Source: Amborella trichopoda (Eukaryota; Streptophyta; Magnoliopsida; Amborellales; Amborellaceae). Taken from it: a DNA stretch of 64,000 nt. The translations under genes were made by a program, and so were the position numbers. Where the stretch lies: positions 439,412 to 503,411 of the forward strand of contig NW_006499751.1 of assembly GCF_000471905.2 (NCBI RefSeq). The letters run 5' to 3'. This document shows, piece after piece, positions 35,986 to 47,513 of the stretch; positions within the stretch are counted from its first letter, which is position 1; each line of letters opens with the position of its first letter. The notes under the pieces were generated by a model, which worked only from the letters and a program-made list of their open reading frames with translations, was not told the DNA's origin and searched no databases.

Positions 35986-37052
35986 CGGGTCAGAAAATTA
36001 GTAGTAAAAAGTTACCCGAATCTCTCTCTGATTCAGCGATTCCAGACAAGGGAATCATCATGGAACCACTTTCCTTGAAGTCTAGAATCTCGATTCCAAC
36101 ACTTACTGTATCTCATTTTTAATATTGTTGATTCTCGATTCTGTAATTGGTGAATCTCGATTTTACACTTGTTAAAACCGGTTTCCACATTTATCAGAAT
36201 TCCACCACTTCCCACTTTTTTTTTCCCTTTTTTTTTTCGTTTTTGTGTGAAATAATGTTTAGAAATTTTCAAGGCATCAAACTACTCGAGCAACACACCT
36301 AATCTCAAGCTATAAGGTGTAGTCATCTTTTTTATATGAAATGACCAATAGAAACCGAAGTGGTGTTCTACGTTCTCTACTCAATTATTTAAGTATGCAT
36401 TGTATTGAATCAATGGAGAGATTGTAATTAAAGTGGTGTTCCTTGAAGCCTAGAATCTCGTTTCCAATATTTACTGATTCTTGATTCCGTAATTGGTGAA
36501 TCTCGATTCTACACTTGTTGAAACCCCACCACCACCCTATTTCTTTTTTGCCTTTTTTGTATTTTTTGAGAAGTGATGTTTAGAAGTTTTCAAAGCATCA
36601 AAAAGCAAGACACCCCATCTCAAGCTACATGGTATAGTCATCTTTTTTGGCATGAAATGGCCAATAGAAATCAAAATCGTGTTCCACATTCTCTACTTAA
36701 TTCTTTACGTGTGCATTGTATCGATCCAATGGAGCGATTGCAACTCCAAGATGTTAGAAATAACGTAATACAAATAATTTAAACATGCATGTATGACATG
36801 TCGGTCAATGAATAGCAGTCAGAGTGTATTGTTTCCCTCTCAGTTCCTTCTCAATCCCAAATATGTCAGAATTTCAATTTCATAAATGAAAGAATCTCAG
36901 TTCCATGATGGTCGATTCTAAATAAGTTAGAATCTCGATTACATAGAGCTAGGAATCTCGACTCCATCTATGTAGGGATCTAGATTGCATTTTCGGTCAA
37001 ATCTCGACTCTTAAAAAAAGGAATCTCGTCTCCCACAATTCTTCTTGTACTA
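35986..37052 (+). mobile_element. insert with 368-bp tandem repeat and GAATCTCGATTC repeats
   Basis: Two diverged units start TTCCTTGAAG at 36071 and 36439 and share AATTGGTGAATCTCGATT, CAAGGCATCAAA-like and CATGAAATGGCCAATAGAAA-like blocks. The 12-mer GAATCTCGATTC, or close variants, occurs about a dozen times through 37035. Related AATC-rich sequence occurs on the other side of the LTR element (44095-44170), suggesting the LTR element jumped into this unit. No open frame of note was seen. It could be a DNA transposon with subterminal repeats, but termini were not identified. Confidence 0.55.
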
Positions 37053-38569
37053 TGAGTACTTACAACTAATATCCTAATATAGCGGAACATAAAATTAGTG
37101 GGAGCATGGTCTTTAATGGACCATATTAGGCAAATACTATTTGCCAATACTCATATTTGGCTTGACGTGCTAGGCCAGTCAAGTTGGAAAACCCATGATA
37201 CCTGGACATGGAACTAAATCGATGACAGTTTTGTGGGCTATCCCTTGATGAGATCGAAGTTGCCCGGATGAGTGAGCCGAGAGACTGTGTGACCTTTATG
37301 TGTGATGATTGACCTTTTAGAGACGGGGGCCAAAACTCCATCACTTAACCACCACACAACATTTACATATGATAGCCATATCGAGAAAGCGAACCACCTT
37401 TCAGGGTGAAGCGTATATATGTGCGAGAGATTACCCCTATGCATTATAGAGTTGTGGTTGCATCAGGTCTAAATGACCTTAGTTCGTCTCTAGGGGAGAA
37501 TCAGCAGTCTATAGACTGGAATTGATTCCTCTTGCCTATTGGACGACTTTGGTGGCCCAATGATGAACCCCTATGGTGGTTTGTCGGTCATGAAAACCAC
37601 TGGGTCAGTTTGATAAAGCAATTATACATTATAGTTCACACTAGAAAGTAGAGTGCTCTAGCGATTTTATAATTCCTAGACCTTGTCGGATTTGATTCCC
37701 ATCAAAATTATTCCGTTTCAATTATTTTGATGATATATGATTTTTAGATTGATTATTTGACTTTTTGTGAATCTCTGGATATTTTATTTTTACAAATTGG
37801 ATTTATAAATCCAGAAATAATCAATTTCCAGTATTTAAATATTTAAAAAAATAAAGTTTACTTCCACATTCTAAAAATCAAAATATGAATTTTATAATTA
37901 ACTAATCGCATGGGTACCCACCATGGAACATAGGCCCACTATTAATTAAACCACATGGGGAATTTGAGTAGGGCCCACACGTGGCCACCTAAAGGTGGTG
38001 CACCCTACATGAAGACCACTAAGGGTGGCACGCCCCACTCAACCACTAAGGGTGGCACGCCCCACTCAAGGAAACCTTCACTTACTAAAAGTTGGCCAAG
38101 CCAACATGGCTTCCAAATCAAGATGAAATATTTTTGTATGATTTGAAATTTAAGGAAGATTGGTTTCAATCAAAATATTGTGTAAGAAGGTTATGAAAAA
38201 ATAAAGTCAGATTGAAAATATTTTTTACGCTACAATATTTGATGGGATTAGGTTTAGGAAGTTGGAGGATAAGGTTCTAAGCCCAATTGAGGTGATCTCC
38301 GGCTTCTTCCTTATATGCTTTCTTGTGATCTTTTATGCTCATGAGTATTACGTGCCTCATGATCCCAAGATCAAGTTTATGCAGTTTATTTGCGTGATAA
38401 AAGAATTGTTAAAGTGGCAGTAAGTGAAAGCCCTTGGGATTCTTTATGTTTTTACTATTTCTCATTATGTATTTGGACTTTTGTACGTAATCCGGGTGGT
38501 GAAAATAAAGAAAAGATAGAAAATTTTTAATCAATATACACTTGCTCGAGTTACATAGTTCAACTTTCA
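37053..38569 (+). mobile_element. 5' LTR (copy ii) of non-autonomous LTR element
   Basis: Matches LTR copy iii (42075-44094) from TGAGTACTTACAACTAATAT to CAACTTTCA at 38569. It lacks about 470 bp that copy iii has between 43352 and 43822, with the joint at 38279-38281. It also lacks the first 30 bp or so (the TGTTGGG start). The missing block includes the TATA-like promoter seen in copy iii. Two tandem GGTGGCACGCCCCACTCA units lie at 38024-38070. Confidence 0.88.
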
Positions 38570-38585
38570 TGGGCATCAAAGCTAG
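38570..38585 (+). promoter_or_regulatory. degenerate primer binding site
   Basis: TGGGCATCAAAGCTAG directly follows the LTR and resembles TGGTATCAGAGCTAG, the tRNA-iMet-complementary site, with three differences. Confidence 0.65.
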
Positions 38586-41500
38586 ATCACTTGCTGCCAT
38601 ATCTCTTTTATTTCACGGTTTTTGTGAGTTGTGAATCGGATATTCGAAAGCCAATGGCTTTGTGGTCATATGGCAAACCTCGGGAAAGCTTATTCGCATG
38701 AGTCCTACACCTAAAAGGCACTCTATAGAATAGGGTATTCTTTGTTGTTTTGGAGCACTGATATGAACAAAAGAATGAGGTATTTCCCTAATGAATACTT
38801 TAGTGATATTTTGTGTTTTTGAGAGTAGGCTCTTCCAACAAATTTCAATGGAAGATCTTGGGGGAATTGAGAGTTATGAATTCATCACTGAGTGGTGCCA
38901 AATATGACCTTGCAAAATTCAAGAACTGTACACTGAGTTCCATGAATTTTTCCACCAAGTGTACAGTTCATGAAGAAAACCCTTATGGTTTGAATGATAT
39001 GGTCATTTAATTCAAAGGTACACAACTGTTGTTTTCTGCAACAAATATTGTTTTTGTGACATGATTTGCAAGATTTTATTTTCATTATTAACAGAATGAT
39101 TTGAGGGCCACATTGAGTTTCAACTTGCCATTTTGAGTCTAGTTTCTAACAAAAATTATTTGAAAGAGAAAAATCCATGGGAAATAACAAAAAAAAATAA
39201 AATTATTGGAGATGGGTCATCCTGAATTTTATGCAGTTAGATGTGTTTTATTGAGATGTGAATATCTATATTTGTCAAGCCTACTTAATAGAGTGATATG
39301 AGGCCTGCAGAAAGATGTTTGATGCCATTTCGTGTCCACTTTACAACAAAAAATTTTTTTAAAAGAAAGCTCCATGTGGGTAGAGAGAAAATGCAATTTT
39401 ACTGGATAGTGTTCATCCTGGAATTATGAAATATAGTATATTTTGTATGTGAATGTCAATTATTTATTTCTCTAAAAGAAAGTATTTAGGATTCACACCA
39501 TGATGTTATGCTTTGGTTTTGAGTCTAGTTTTCAACAGAAAATATTTCACGAAGAAATTCTTTGAGGATTGAAAGAAATAATTATTTGATTGAGAGGTGC
39601 GCAACATTTTTTTCAGCTGTGAAAACTGTATTGTGATGTGTATGTCACTAATTGATAAACTCACTAAATGGTGAAATTTGGGGATGGCACTAAATATTAA
39701 TTTTGAAATTTTGAGTTTATTTTTATACTCAAAAGTTTCAAAGATAAACTCTTTGTGAGTTGAAAAGATATCATAATTTTATCATGGGATGCTAATCTTC
39801 TATTCTATAGTAAAGCAAAAAATGAGACATAGTAAGGCACATCTTTGTACTCCTTATAATGGAAGCCTTTTTAAGGCTCATTCAAAGTTTTATAGTGTGC
39901 CATGAGTATGGTTTATAACAATTAAACTTCAGAGAGAGATAATACAATGTTGGGGAGATATAACACTCTAGGTGAAGGGTTAAATCTGGGAACTGCATAA
40001 AAGAGAAGAAACACAATTTATGTAAAAGCATCTTGGTTTCTCTTCGTAATGAAGGGATATGTAAAAGGGAATTTGGGGCAGCATAGAAATTCTAAAAGAT
40101 CAATGGAAGAATCAAAATTGTGTTTTTTGGAATGATAGGACGAAGAAGAGCATTTCTTCATGGTATAAGAAAGGGAGAATCCATGAGTTGAAGAGATGGA
40201 CATTTCGTTGACATGTAAAACCGATGACCAAGAGATTTTCCATCAATCATATGCTCTTCTAAGATAATAAAATGTTCATCAGCAAACAAAAGCAAGGATC
40301 AAGAAAGTTCAAGTACCACAGTACATAGTTTTAAGGTATAAAATCTATCAAATTTTTTTGGATGCTCAGGTCATATAGGGAAAGATGATTCAATATTTTT
40401 TATCTCCTTTATACATCTTATGATTATATCTTGGCTATTTGTTTATAAATATGTATAGAGTATATAGACATTAGTTGATAGGTGCTAACAAATTTGAAAG
40501 AGCCAATTTTTAATACCATGTGCTTTTGTGCCTCCTTGTGCTTGTGTTTGAACTACTTGAGGTAATAAAACATATGGAGATGAGGGTTGATCAAGGTCTA
40601 TAGACCTAAATATCAAACAAGAAAGATGGATATAGCTCATTCAAATATGTAGCACGAAGGGAGTGTTCCAATGGAACCCAGTCTTGGTGACCATCCTCTC
40701 GATAATGTCCGATGATAATGGTATGTTGCATCTGATGAGGATCTCATGTTAAAGACTCCAAATATTTGCCAAGAAAATATGTACATTTTGGATATTTGTC
40801 AGTTTTGATAAACACCTTTTTATTCGAGTTTCATTTTAGCTAAAGCTCATAGATGGATTTTATAATTTGTTTTGTGGTTATAACATGACTTGGTAAGTAA
40901 TTAACAGTGTATGTGGTAAAAAAAATTTAAAGGAAATGTATGTTCTTTTAGAAATCGGATTGAACCTTTAATGTTGAAAAACCAAGGTCCATGGATATGA
41001 CTTTGAGAAAACCCCACAGTCTTGCTAGGTCCACTAGATATTTATGAAAAATTATTTTAAACCACCATGTTTTTTTATCTAACTATTGCTTGTGAAAATA
41101 TTCCAAGTCAAGGAAAAACATTGGGTCTAGAAAGTATTTTATGTCCATGTGAGAAAGTGTCATTTATCTATGAACATTTTTTAAATACCCATATGTCTTG
41201 ACTTATGTGTCATAATACCAATTATGTGACCTATTTTTGAGTTCTTTAAAATCCTTGATTAACTAAGACTGTGAACCATGGGTTATGTTATAGGATGGCC
41301 ATCTTACTAGGCTTCCTTGACACATGTTGGGTTGATAAGATAACTTGGTTTATATGGATTTACAACCAAGAGACTACTGTGGTTGAATCGTTGTAGTTCG
41401 AAAAAATGGTTTTTACATTTTGTTAAACCAAACAGAAATTGAGTTATTATTTGCTATGAGACTTGTTATACTACCTCATAGCACATGCATGAGAATGTTG

Positions 41501-42074
41501 AGATAATTTTTTTTTTTTACGTGTTATGTTTGAGAGGGAGCTGTTAACAATCCCACAATTATTTTTAGATGTTTGGATATTCAGAAATGCAGGTATCCTA
41601 TTATGAGAGATCCATATAGTTTAACATTCCAATGGGAATACCTGGTTGTGTTTGGCAGAATAACTGAAAAATATTATTCACCCATAAAACCTAGATATGT
41701 GGTCCTAGTTGTATGGCTACAGAAGAGAGCAGCTTGATTGAAGAACTCCCTTGATCTGCTGAGATACAACCCCATGCAACAAGGGAACATAATGATCTTC
41801 AGCGACAACTAGTCATGGATTCGTAATGCAACATGAAAAGATGGACTACGATCACGTTCGAGATGTGATCCGAGCAGCAAAGAGAAACATGTTTCATGAT
41901 TCCCTCAGAAGCTGCATCCATAAATCCTTTGTGAAAGGATTTATGGCAAAAGAGTCCATCAAGGTTAATGTAATGAGAGAGAAGAAGTGAGAAATGCTTG
42001 AGATAGAGATTGCAATTGGGGGACAAAAATGTGACGAAGAGAGATTGTAAGGCCTTCAAAGGCCAAGTGAGAGA
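38586..42074 (+). mobile_element. interior of non-autonomous LTR element (LARD-like)
   Basis: About 3.5 kb without pol. Near the 5' end, ATG at 38878 opens MNSSLSGAKYDLAKF, which resembles the start of a Copia gag and then loses similarity. From 39090 to 39810 four diverged units of about 190 bp each carry TTTTGAGTCTAGTTTYYAAC, followed by GAAAGA-rich and AAATATTTGAT-like blocks. Before the 3' LTR, AAGTGAGAGA forms a polypurine tract. The fold-back AAATCCTTTGTGAAAGGATTT lies at about 41924. The element would need a helper for all enzymes. Confidence 0.72.
42065..42074 (+). promoter_or_regulatory. polypurine tract
   Basis: AAGTGAGAGA directly precedes TGTTGGGTTTC at 42075, the usual PPT/LTR junction of plant Copia elements. 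Copia-2 has AATTAGAGA in the same place. Confidence 0.75.
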
Positions 42075-44094
42075 TGTTGGGTTTCTGTGTCCATTAAAGG
42101 CCTTATGAGAGCTTGTAAGTAATATCCCGATATAGTGGAACATAAACTCAGTACAGGTATGATCCTTAGTGAACCATACTAGGCAAATGCTATTTGCCGA
42201 TACTCAGACTTGGCTCGACGTGTTAGGCCAGTCGAGTTGGAAAACCCATGGTACCTAGGCATAAAACTAAATCGAAGAGGGTTTTGTGGGTCATCCCTTG
42301 ATGAGGTCGGAGTTGTCTGGATGAGTGAGCCGAGGGACTGTGTTACCCTTGTATGTGATGATTGGCCTTAAGAGACAACAACTATAGCCTCATCACTGAA
42401 CTATCACACGACATTGTACATATGATAGCCATATCGGGAAAGCGAACCACCGTTCAGGGTGAAGTGTGTACAAGTATGAGATATTACCCCTATGCACCAT
42501 AGAGATGTGGTTGCATCAAATCTATGTGACCTTGGTTTGTTTGTCTTTCGGGGAAAACCTCTAGTCCATAGATTGGGATTGTGTCCTCTTGCCTATTGGC
42601 TGACTTTGATGGTCCAATCATGAAACCCTGCAGTGGTTTGTGGGTCATGGGAACCGCTGGGTTAGTTTGAGAAAGCAAGTGTGGATTAGTCCATAGTAGA
42701 AGGTGAAGTGCTCCAATGATTTTATAATTCCTAGACCTTGTCGGATTTGATTCCCATCAAAATTATTTAGTTTTAATTATTTTGATGATATATGATTTTT
42801 AGATTGATTATTTGAATTTTTGTGAATCTCTGAATATTTTATTTTTACAAATTGGATTTATAAATCTAGAGATAATCATTTTTCAGTATTTAAATATTCA
42901 AAAGAAAAGAAAGTCTATTTTCACATTTCTAAAAATCAAAATATGAATTTTATAATTCACTAATCATATGGGGGCCCACCATTAATTAAATCACATGGCA
43001 GGTTGAGTGGGGCCCCTATGTGGCCACCTAAGGGTGGTTCGCCCTACTCAATAAGAAACACTCCTCTTACAATAAAAATTGCATATGACTTGAATGAAGT
43101 GGGGACCACATGAAAACCACCAAGGGTGGCACGCCCCACACCAGGCAACTCGTACTTACTAAAAGTTCGCCAAGCTAACATGGATTACAATTCAAGATGA
43201 AATATTTTGGTATGATTTGAAATTTAAGGAAGATTGATTTCAATCAAAATATTGTGCAAGAAGGTTATGAAAAAATATAGTCAAATTGAGAATACTTTCT
43301 ATATTACAATATTTGATGGGATTAGGCTTAGGAAGCTAGAGGATAAGGTTCTAGCACCCTCATTTTAATCATGATGGTTGATCTAAAGAATGGATGGCTC
43401 ATATCTCTCACCCCACAGATCTCCTATGATCAATCGCCTGGATCAAATCTCACTAAGGATGGCTAACCCTAGGAAACCCTAGCCCATGAAAAATTTATAA
43501 AAGGGTATCCTCTCCCATAATTTTCTACATCACAAATCTCATCTCTCTCTACTCTCTCTAGAAGGGTGGCATGCCACCATTAGGTTTTCATCTCTCTCCT
43601 CTCTCATCTCAAGATCTCTAAAGGGGGTTAGAAGGGGGTCACGCCCCACTTAGGCATTAAGAGGGGCATACCCCACTTAGGCATTAAGAGGGGCATGCCC
43701 CATTTATTTAGTGAAGGCATTAAGCCTTATGCAATTAATTGTTCCACAATCTCATAATTAAGGGTTGAGCCTTAAGCTCTCCCATAGTTGGTAGATCCAA
43801 GAGAGACTATTGATCTCCTGCAGCCCGGTTGAGGTAATCTCCAGCGTCTTCCTTCTATGCTTTCTTGTGATCTTTTATTCCTATAAGTATTATGTGCTTT
43901 ATGATCCCAAGATCATGTTTATGCAATTTTATTTGTGTAATAAAAGTATTATGTGCTTCATGATTCTTTGTATTTTTGTTGTTTCTCATTATGTATCTGG
44001 ACATCTACAAGTAAATCGGGTGGTAAAAATAAAGAAAAGACATAAAACGTTTAATCGGTATACGCTTACCCGGGGTTACATAGTCCAACTTTCA
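42075..44094 (+). mobile_element. 3' LTR (copy iii) of non-autonomous LTR element
   Basis: From TGTTGGGTTTCTG to CCAACTTTCA, about 2.0 kb. It contains the TATA-like TTTATAAAAG (43494-43503), then a CT-rich block, GGTGGCATGCCACC, and three GGGGTCACGCCCCAC/GGGGCATRCCCCA units at 43630-43705. It is the most complete single-piece LTR of this family in the window. Confidence 0.88.
43494..43503 (+). promoter_or_regulatory. TATA box of LTR copy iii
   Basis: TTTATAAAAG is followed by GGTATCCTCTCCC and a CT-rich leader. It lies within the block that is deleted from LTR copy ii. Confidence 0.6.
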
Positions 44095-44289
44095 AATGTC
44101 GATTACAAAAACAGGAATCTTCTATCTAGAAGCAATTGCACAATTCAGATTCAGAATCATTTCCAACGACTATGATTTAGTACATTAATATGCCTATTCA
44201 GATTTCAAAGAAGTGTTTTTTATCACCTTGGATGTTAAAAGTGATTCTTGTTCTACCATAATACTAGTAGTACACATGGTTAATCACAA
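44095..44289. other. right flank of the nested LTR element
   Basis: AATC-rich sequence similar in style to 35986-37052, then an untranslatable stretch before Copia-1 coding similarity resumes. The expected target duplication (TACTA before 37053, AATGT after 44094) does not match, perhaps because the 5' end of copy ii is damaged. Confidence 0.45.
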
Positions 44290-45057
44290 ACTGTATGACA
44301 CAGGAATGCTCGGAGCTAAACCAGCAAATATCCCATAGAGGTTCATCACAAACTGTATGAGAAGCAATCAGAGCATCTAAATAACCTTGCTGTACATTAG
44401 AGATTAGGCAGGCTTATCTATTTGACTGTCCAACAGGCAGATGTTGTATACGCTATAAGAGTGGTGAGACAGTTTATGCAATCACCATGCTTCCATCACT
44501 TGGAGGTTGTTTATCGAATGTTACAATATTTAAAATCAGGGAGAGGACTGCTCTATGTCAGTCATTTCACCTTGATATACAAGGTTTTTGTGATATAGAC
44601 TGGGCTGGGTGCTCTCTTGATCAACGATCTACCAGTGGCTACTTAAAGATAGTGGTGGTAATTTAGTCATCTAGAAGAGTAAGAAGAGGAGTTTTATAGA
44701 TCATCTTTAGCATAAGCTGAATATCGAGCAATTGAAAGGTACATGCAAAATTATTTGGCTTTGTTTTCTTCTTCAAGAGATGGGTGTCGATGCATCAGCA
44801 CCTATTCCTTTACAATGCAATAATCAAGCAGCAATTTCTATTGCCTCAAGCCTGCATTTCACTAAAGAACCAAGCATATTGAGATATACTATCACTTCGT
44901 AAGAGAAAAGGTTGCTTCAAAGAAGATAAGTATTCCATTATTTCACTTCAAGAATCAATTAGCAGACATACTTACCAAACTGTCCAATCAAGTTCAACAA
45001 AAAAAAACTTTGGGCAAGCTGGGCATCTACGATATATATGCTCCAGCTTCAAGGGAG
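44290..45057 (+). pseudogene. Copia-1 RNase H and C-terminus
   Basis: Coding blocks in several frames: LVGRLIYLTVQQADVVYAI, RVVRQFMQSPCFHHLEVVYR, MLQYLKSGRGLLYV, DWAGCSLDQRSTSGY. Then LLQEMGVDASAPIPLQCNN and QAAISIASSLHFTKEPS, ending LGKLGIYDIYAPASR. The purine-rich AAGGGAG follows and the 3' LTR starts. These complete the pol order begun at 34 kb, so both halves are one element. Decayed. Confidence 0.87.
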
Positions 45058-45405
45058 TGTAGCAAATATTATGGGCCTCACACCCATTCGGGAAACTTGC
45101 AGCACTAACTATTGCCTCATGCCCATTAGGAAAATCCCCTATGGTGAGAAGGCACACTGACCAAGAACCCCTGAACTTTTGAAAACCCTAATCTGTACTA
45201 AATATCTAGATGATTTTCCTGCTGTAACCTATATATATGATAGTTGTAACTTACATGATAGTTGGCCTATATTAAAACTCTTATAAGGATGCATGTGTAT
45301 ATTTAGGGCACATTGCCCATGATTGAAATAGGATGAAAGATATCTAAATTTTACCCAATTGTGGGCTCAGATACTTTTTTCTCTCTTATCTCTTCAATCT
45401 TTACA
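45058..45405 (+). mobile_element. 3' LTR of Copia-1
   Basis: Begins TGTAGCAAATATTATGGGCC after a purine tract and ends CAATCTTTACA. The TG...CA borders and the TGTTAGAAATATTATGGGC-like start are typical of this Copia lineage. Confidence 0.85.
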
Positions 45406-45433
45406 GCATTCATTTGTACTGTTTCATCCTTGT

Positions 45434-45572
45434 GTTATGTCCAGCATACTTGAGGACATTAGTGTAAACTGTACATTGTAAAATGTCCTTGGGCAGATTT
45501 GTAATTTGTACAACATTTGTATCTCCTAAAAATCTGCCCTTACATCCTTAAATGTGCTGAGCATAAACATAA
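45434..45572. mobile_element. fold-back element
   Basis: GTTATGTCCAGCATACTTGA, GGGCAGATTTGTAA at the left is matched in inverted order by AAAATCTGCCC, TTAAATGTGCTGAGCATAAA, CATAAC at the right. The two arms make up nearly the entire 139 bp. Confidence 0.7.
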
Positions 45573-46496
45573 CAAAAAAAATACAAGAGAACACATATGC
45601 AGGACAGATGTGCTCACAAGTGTAACGTAGGTCTACACTCCCATTTATTGCCCAAATTTCACTTGGAATCCTCACCATCCCCTATGTAAGCATTCAACAT
45701 TGTGATCTATGTTGTAAGCTAGTTTAATTGAAGGGATTTATTTTCCCTTTCACACTGTATATAACAGATCCTTAGTAGGACTCTCAACCTGCGAGCTTAG
45801 GGTTCTGGAAATGTAGATTTTAATCTTTTCCAAAATAAAGGAAACACTTCTTTTAGACTGCAGCTCTTGAATTTGTCAGCATTTTAGTCATGTGTAAATG
45901 TCACATATAGAGGCACATGAATGGCGAGCTCGTGAGTAGGAAGTATCCAAGATCACTGAGCTATGATTCTTTATGATGTTCCCCGAACATCTTTCAAGTT
46001 CATGCTTGTGCTTTGCAATGCTAAGGGCAAAGAGGATGCTCTTAATATTTGCTCACATCTAGTAGATTGGTTGAGCACATTTGTACCCGCACCATATAAA
46101 AGAACGCAGGAAACTAAAATGGGGAGTGCTCAAACAAAAGCTACACTAGTTTCAGCCTCTCAGGCCACACCTATCAAAGCCACATTTCTAAACGAACACA
46201 AGTGTGAACTACACAATAGAAGAGAAAACATAAAATTAAATCAAGGAATGCCTAACTAAGATGACCATCATCAGTAGCTTTCATACCATAAACTAGCTGT
46301 CTGTGCTTATCTACGCATTGAGAAAGTTTCACCAACAAACAATAGACTCAGATAAATGATTTTAATACTTTAGCGAATAGGAGCTTCAGAAATTTCACCA
46401 ATGAAAATTATTCACAAATAGATTTATCATAACAATAAGGTCATCATGCTATGTTACAACAGTCTGATGAAGTAACAGAAACTTACTCCCAAATTC
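45573..46496. other. no gene recognised
   Basis: The 98-codon frame at 45963-46259 (MILYDVPRTSFKFMLVLCNA) shows no domain I recognise and no support from flanking splice sites. The rest is AT-rich intergenic sequence. Confidence 0.45.
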
Positions 46497-47223
46497 TGTG
46501 TATGTAGTATGGAATTGCAGCAGCACCATTTTTTAGTGTAAACCATTTTGAATAGAATTCCTCCTTGTATTACCTGAAGTAGTTTGATTATTATGATTTT
46601 GATTTTCCTGCTTGTGTTGTGTAGAAGGACGAAAGCATTGTAATGAAAGATTCTCAGTTTGCTACTTTACTTGATTTCTCCCCCCCTCCTCTGCTCTGTT
46701 CTTCTCCGCATGTAGTATGATTATGAATAGTGTAAACCATTTTGAATAGAATTCCTCCTTGTATTGCATGAAGTAGTTTGATTATTATGATTTTGATTTT
46801 CCTGCTTGTGTTGTGTAGAAGGAAGAAAGCATTGTAATGAAAGCCTCTTCAGTTTGCTACTTTACTTGATTTCTCTCTCCCTCCTCTTCTCTGTTCTTCT
46901 CTGCATGTAGTATGATTATGAATAGTGTAAACCATTTGTTAGCAGCACCATTTTTTTGTGTAAACCATTTTGAATAGAATTCCTCTTTGCATTGGATGAA
47001 GTAGTTTGATTCTTATGATTTTGATTTTCCTCCTTGTGTTGTGTAGAAGCAAGAAAGCAATGTAATGAAAAACTCTTCAGTTTGCTACTTTACTTGATTT
47101 CTCTCCCTCCTCTACTCTCTTCTTCCTGCATGTAGTATGAATATGAATCGGAGCAATTTTTATGTGCAACACAATTTTATCAGCAGAAGCAGCAACTGAA
47201 TTGAATAGTTCCTTCTTTTTTAA
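46497..47223 (+). repeat. 194-bp tandem repeat, three copies
   Basis: Units begin GTGTAAACCATTTTGAATAG at 46536, 46730 and 46958. Each contains GAAGTAGTTTGATTATTATG, TGTGTTGTGTAGAAG and TGCTACTTTACTTGATTTCT, and ends CATGTAGTATGA. The third unit starts with an extra partial copy. An inverted copy of the same unit lies at 49084-49312. Confidence 0.92.
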
Positions 47224-47243
47224 NNNNNNNNNNNNNNNNNNNN
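47224..47243. other. assembly gap (20 N)
   Basis: Twenty undetermined bases, a scaffold placeholder of unknown true length, placed between the tandem repeat and a fold-back MITE. Confidence 1.
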
Positions 47244-47246
47244 AGA

Positions 47247-47513
47247 TTAGCCCAAGCCCACTAGCTCATATGAACATATGTGTTTATATGAGCCCAACGA
47301 CCCAGAATGAATCTGGGCCGATCTGACAATCACGACCTCATTTCGTATTTTAATTTTAATTTTTTTTCTATAAATCCAAATAATTTGAAATTTTAACCGT
47401 GTATTATTCAAAAATATTAAAATTAAAATATGAAATGAGGTCGTGACCGTCAAATCTGTCTAGATTCAATCTGGGTTATTAGGCTCCTATATTCATATGA
47501 GCTAATGGGCTAA
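47247..47513. mobile_element. long-TIR fold-back MITE
   Basis: TTAGCCCA ... TAGCTCATATGAA at the left is mirrored by TTCATATGAGCTAATGGGC, TAA at the right. The inverted similarity continues inward through GACCTCATTTCRTATTTTAA for about 120 bp per arm, leaving a loop of about 30 bp. No coding capacity. Confidence 0.9.

Noticed and set aside
36573..36782. Short frame in the 368-bp repeat
   Set aside because: The homologous unit at 36205 onward does not keep the frame open.
43555..43710. CRISPR-like spaced repeats
   Set aside because: The GGGGTCACGCCCCAC-type units are few, contiguous and part of a plant LTR. No spacers and no cas genes; the genome is eukaryotic.
37048..44099. Five-base target duplication for the LTR ii/iii element
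   Set aside because: TACTA on the left and AATGT on the right do not match. The left LTR end is damaged, so no duplication can be claimed.
45963..46259. 98-codon frame that might be a host exon
   Set aside because: No recognisable domain and no matching splice partners nearby.
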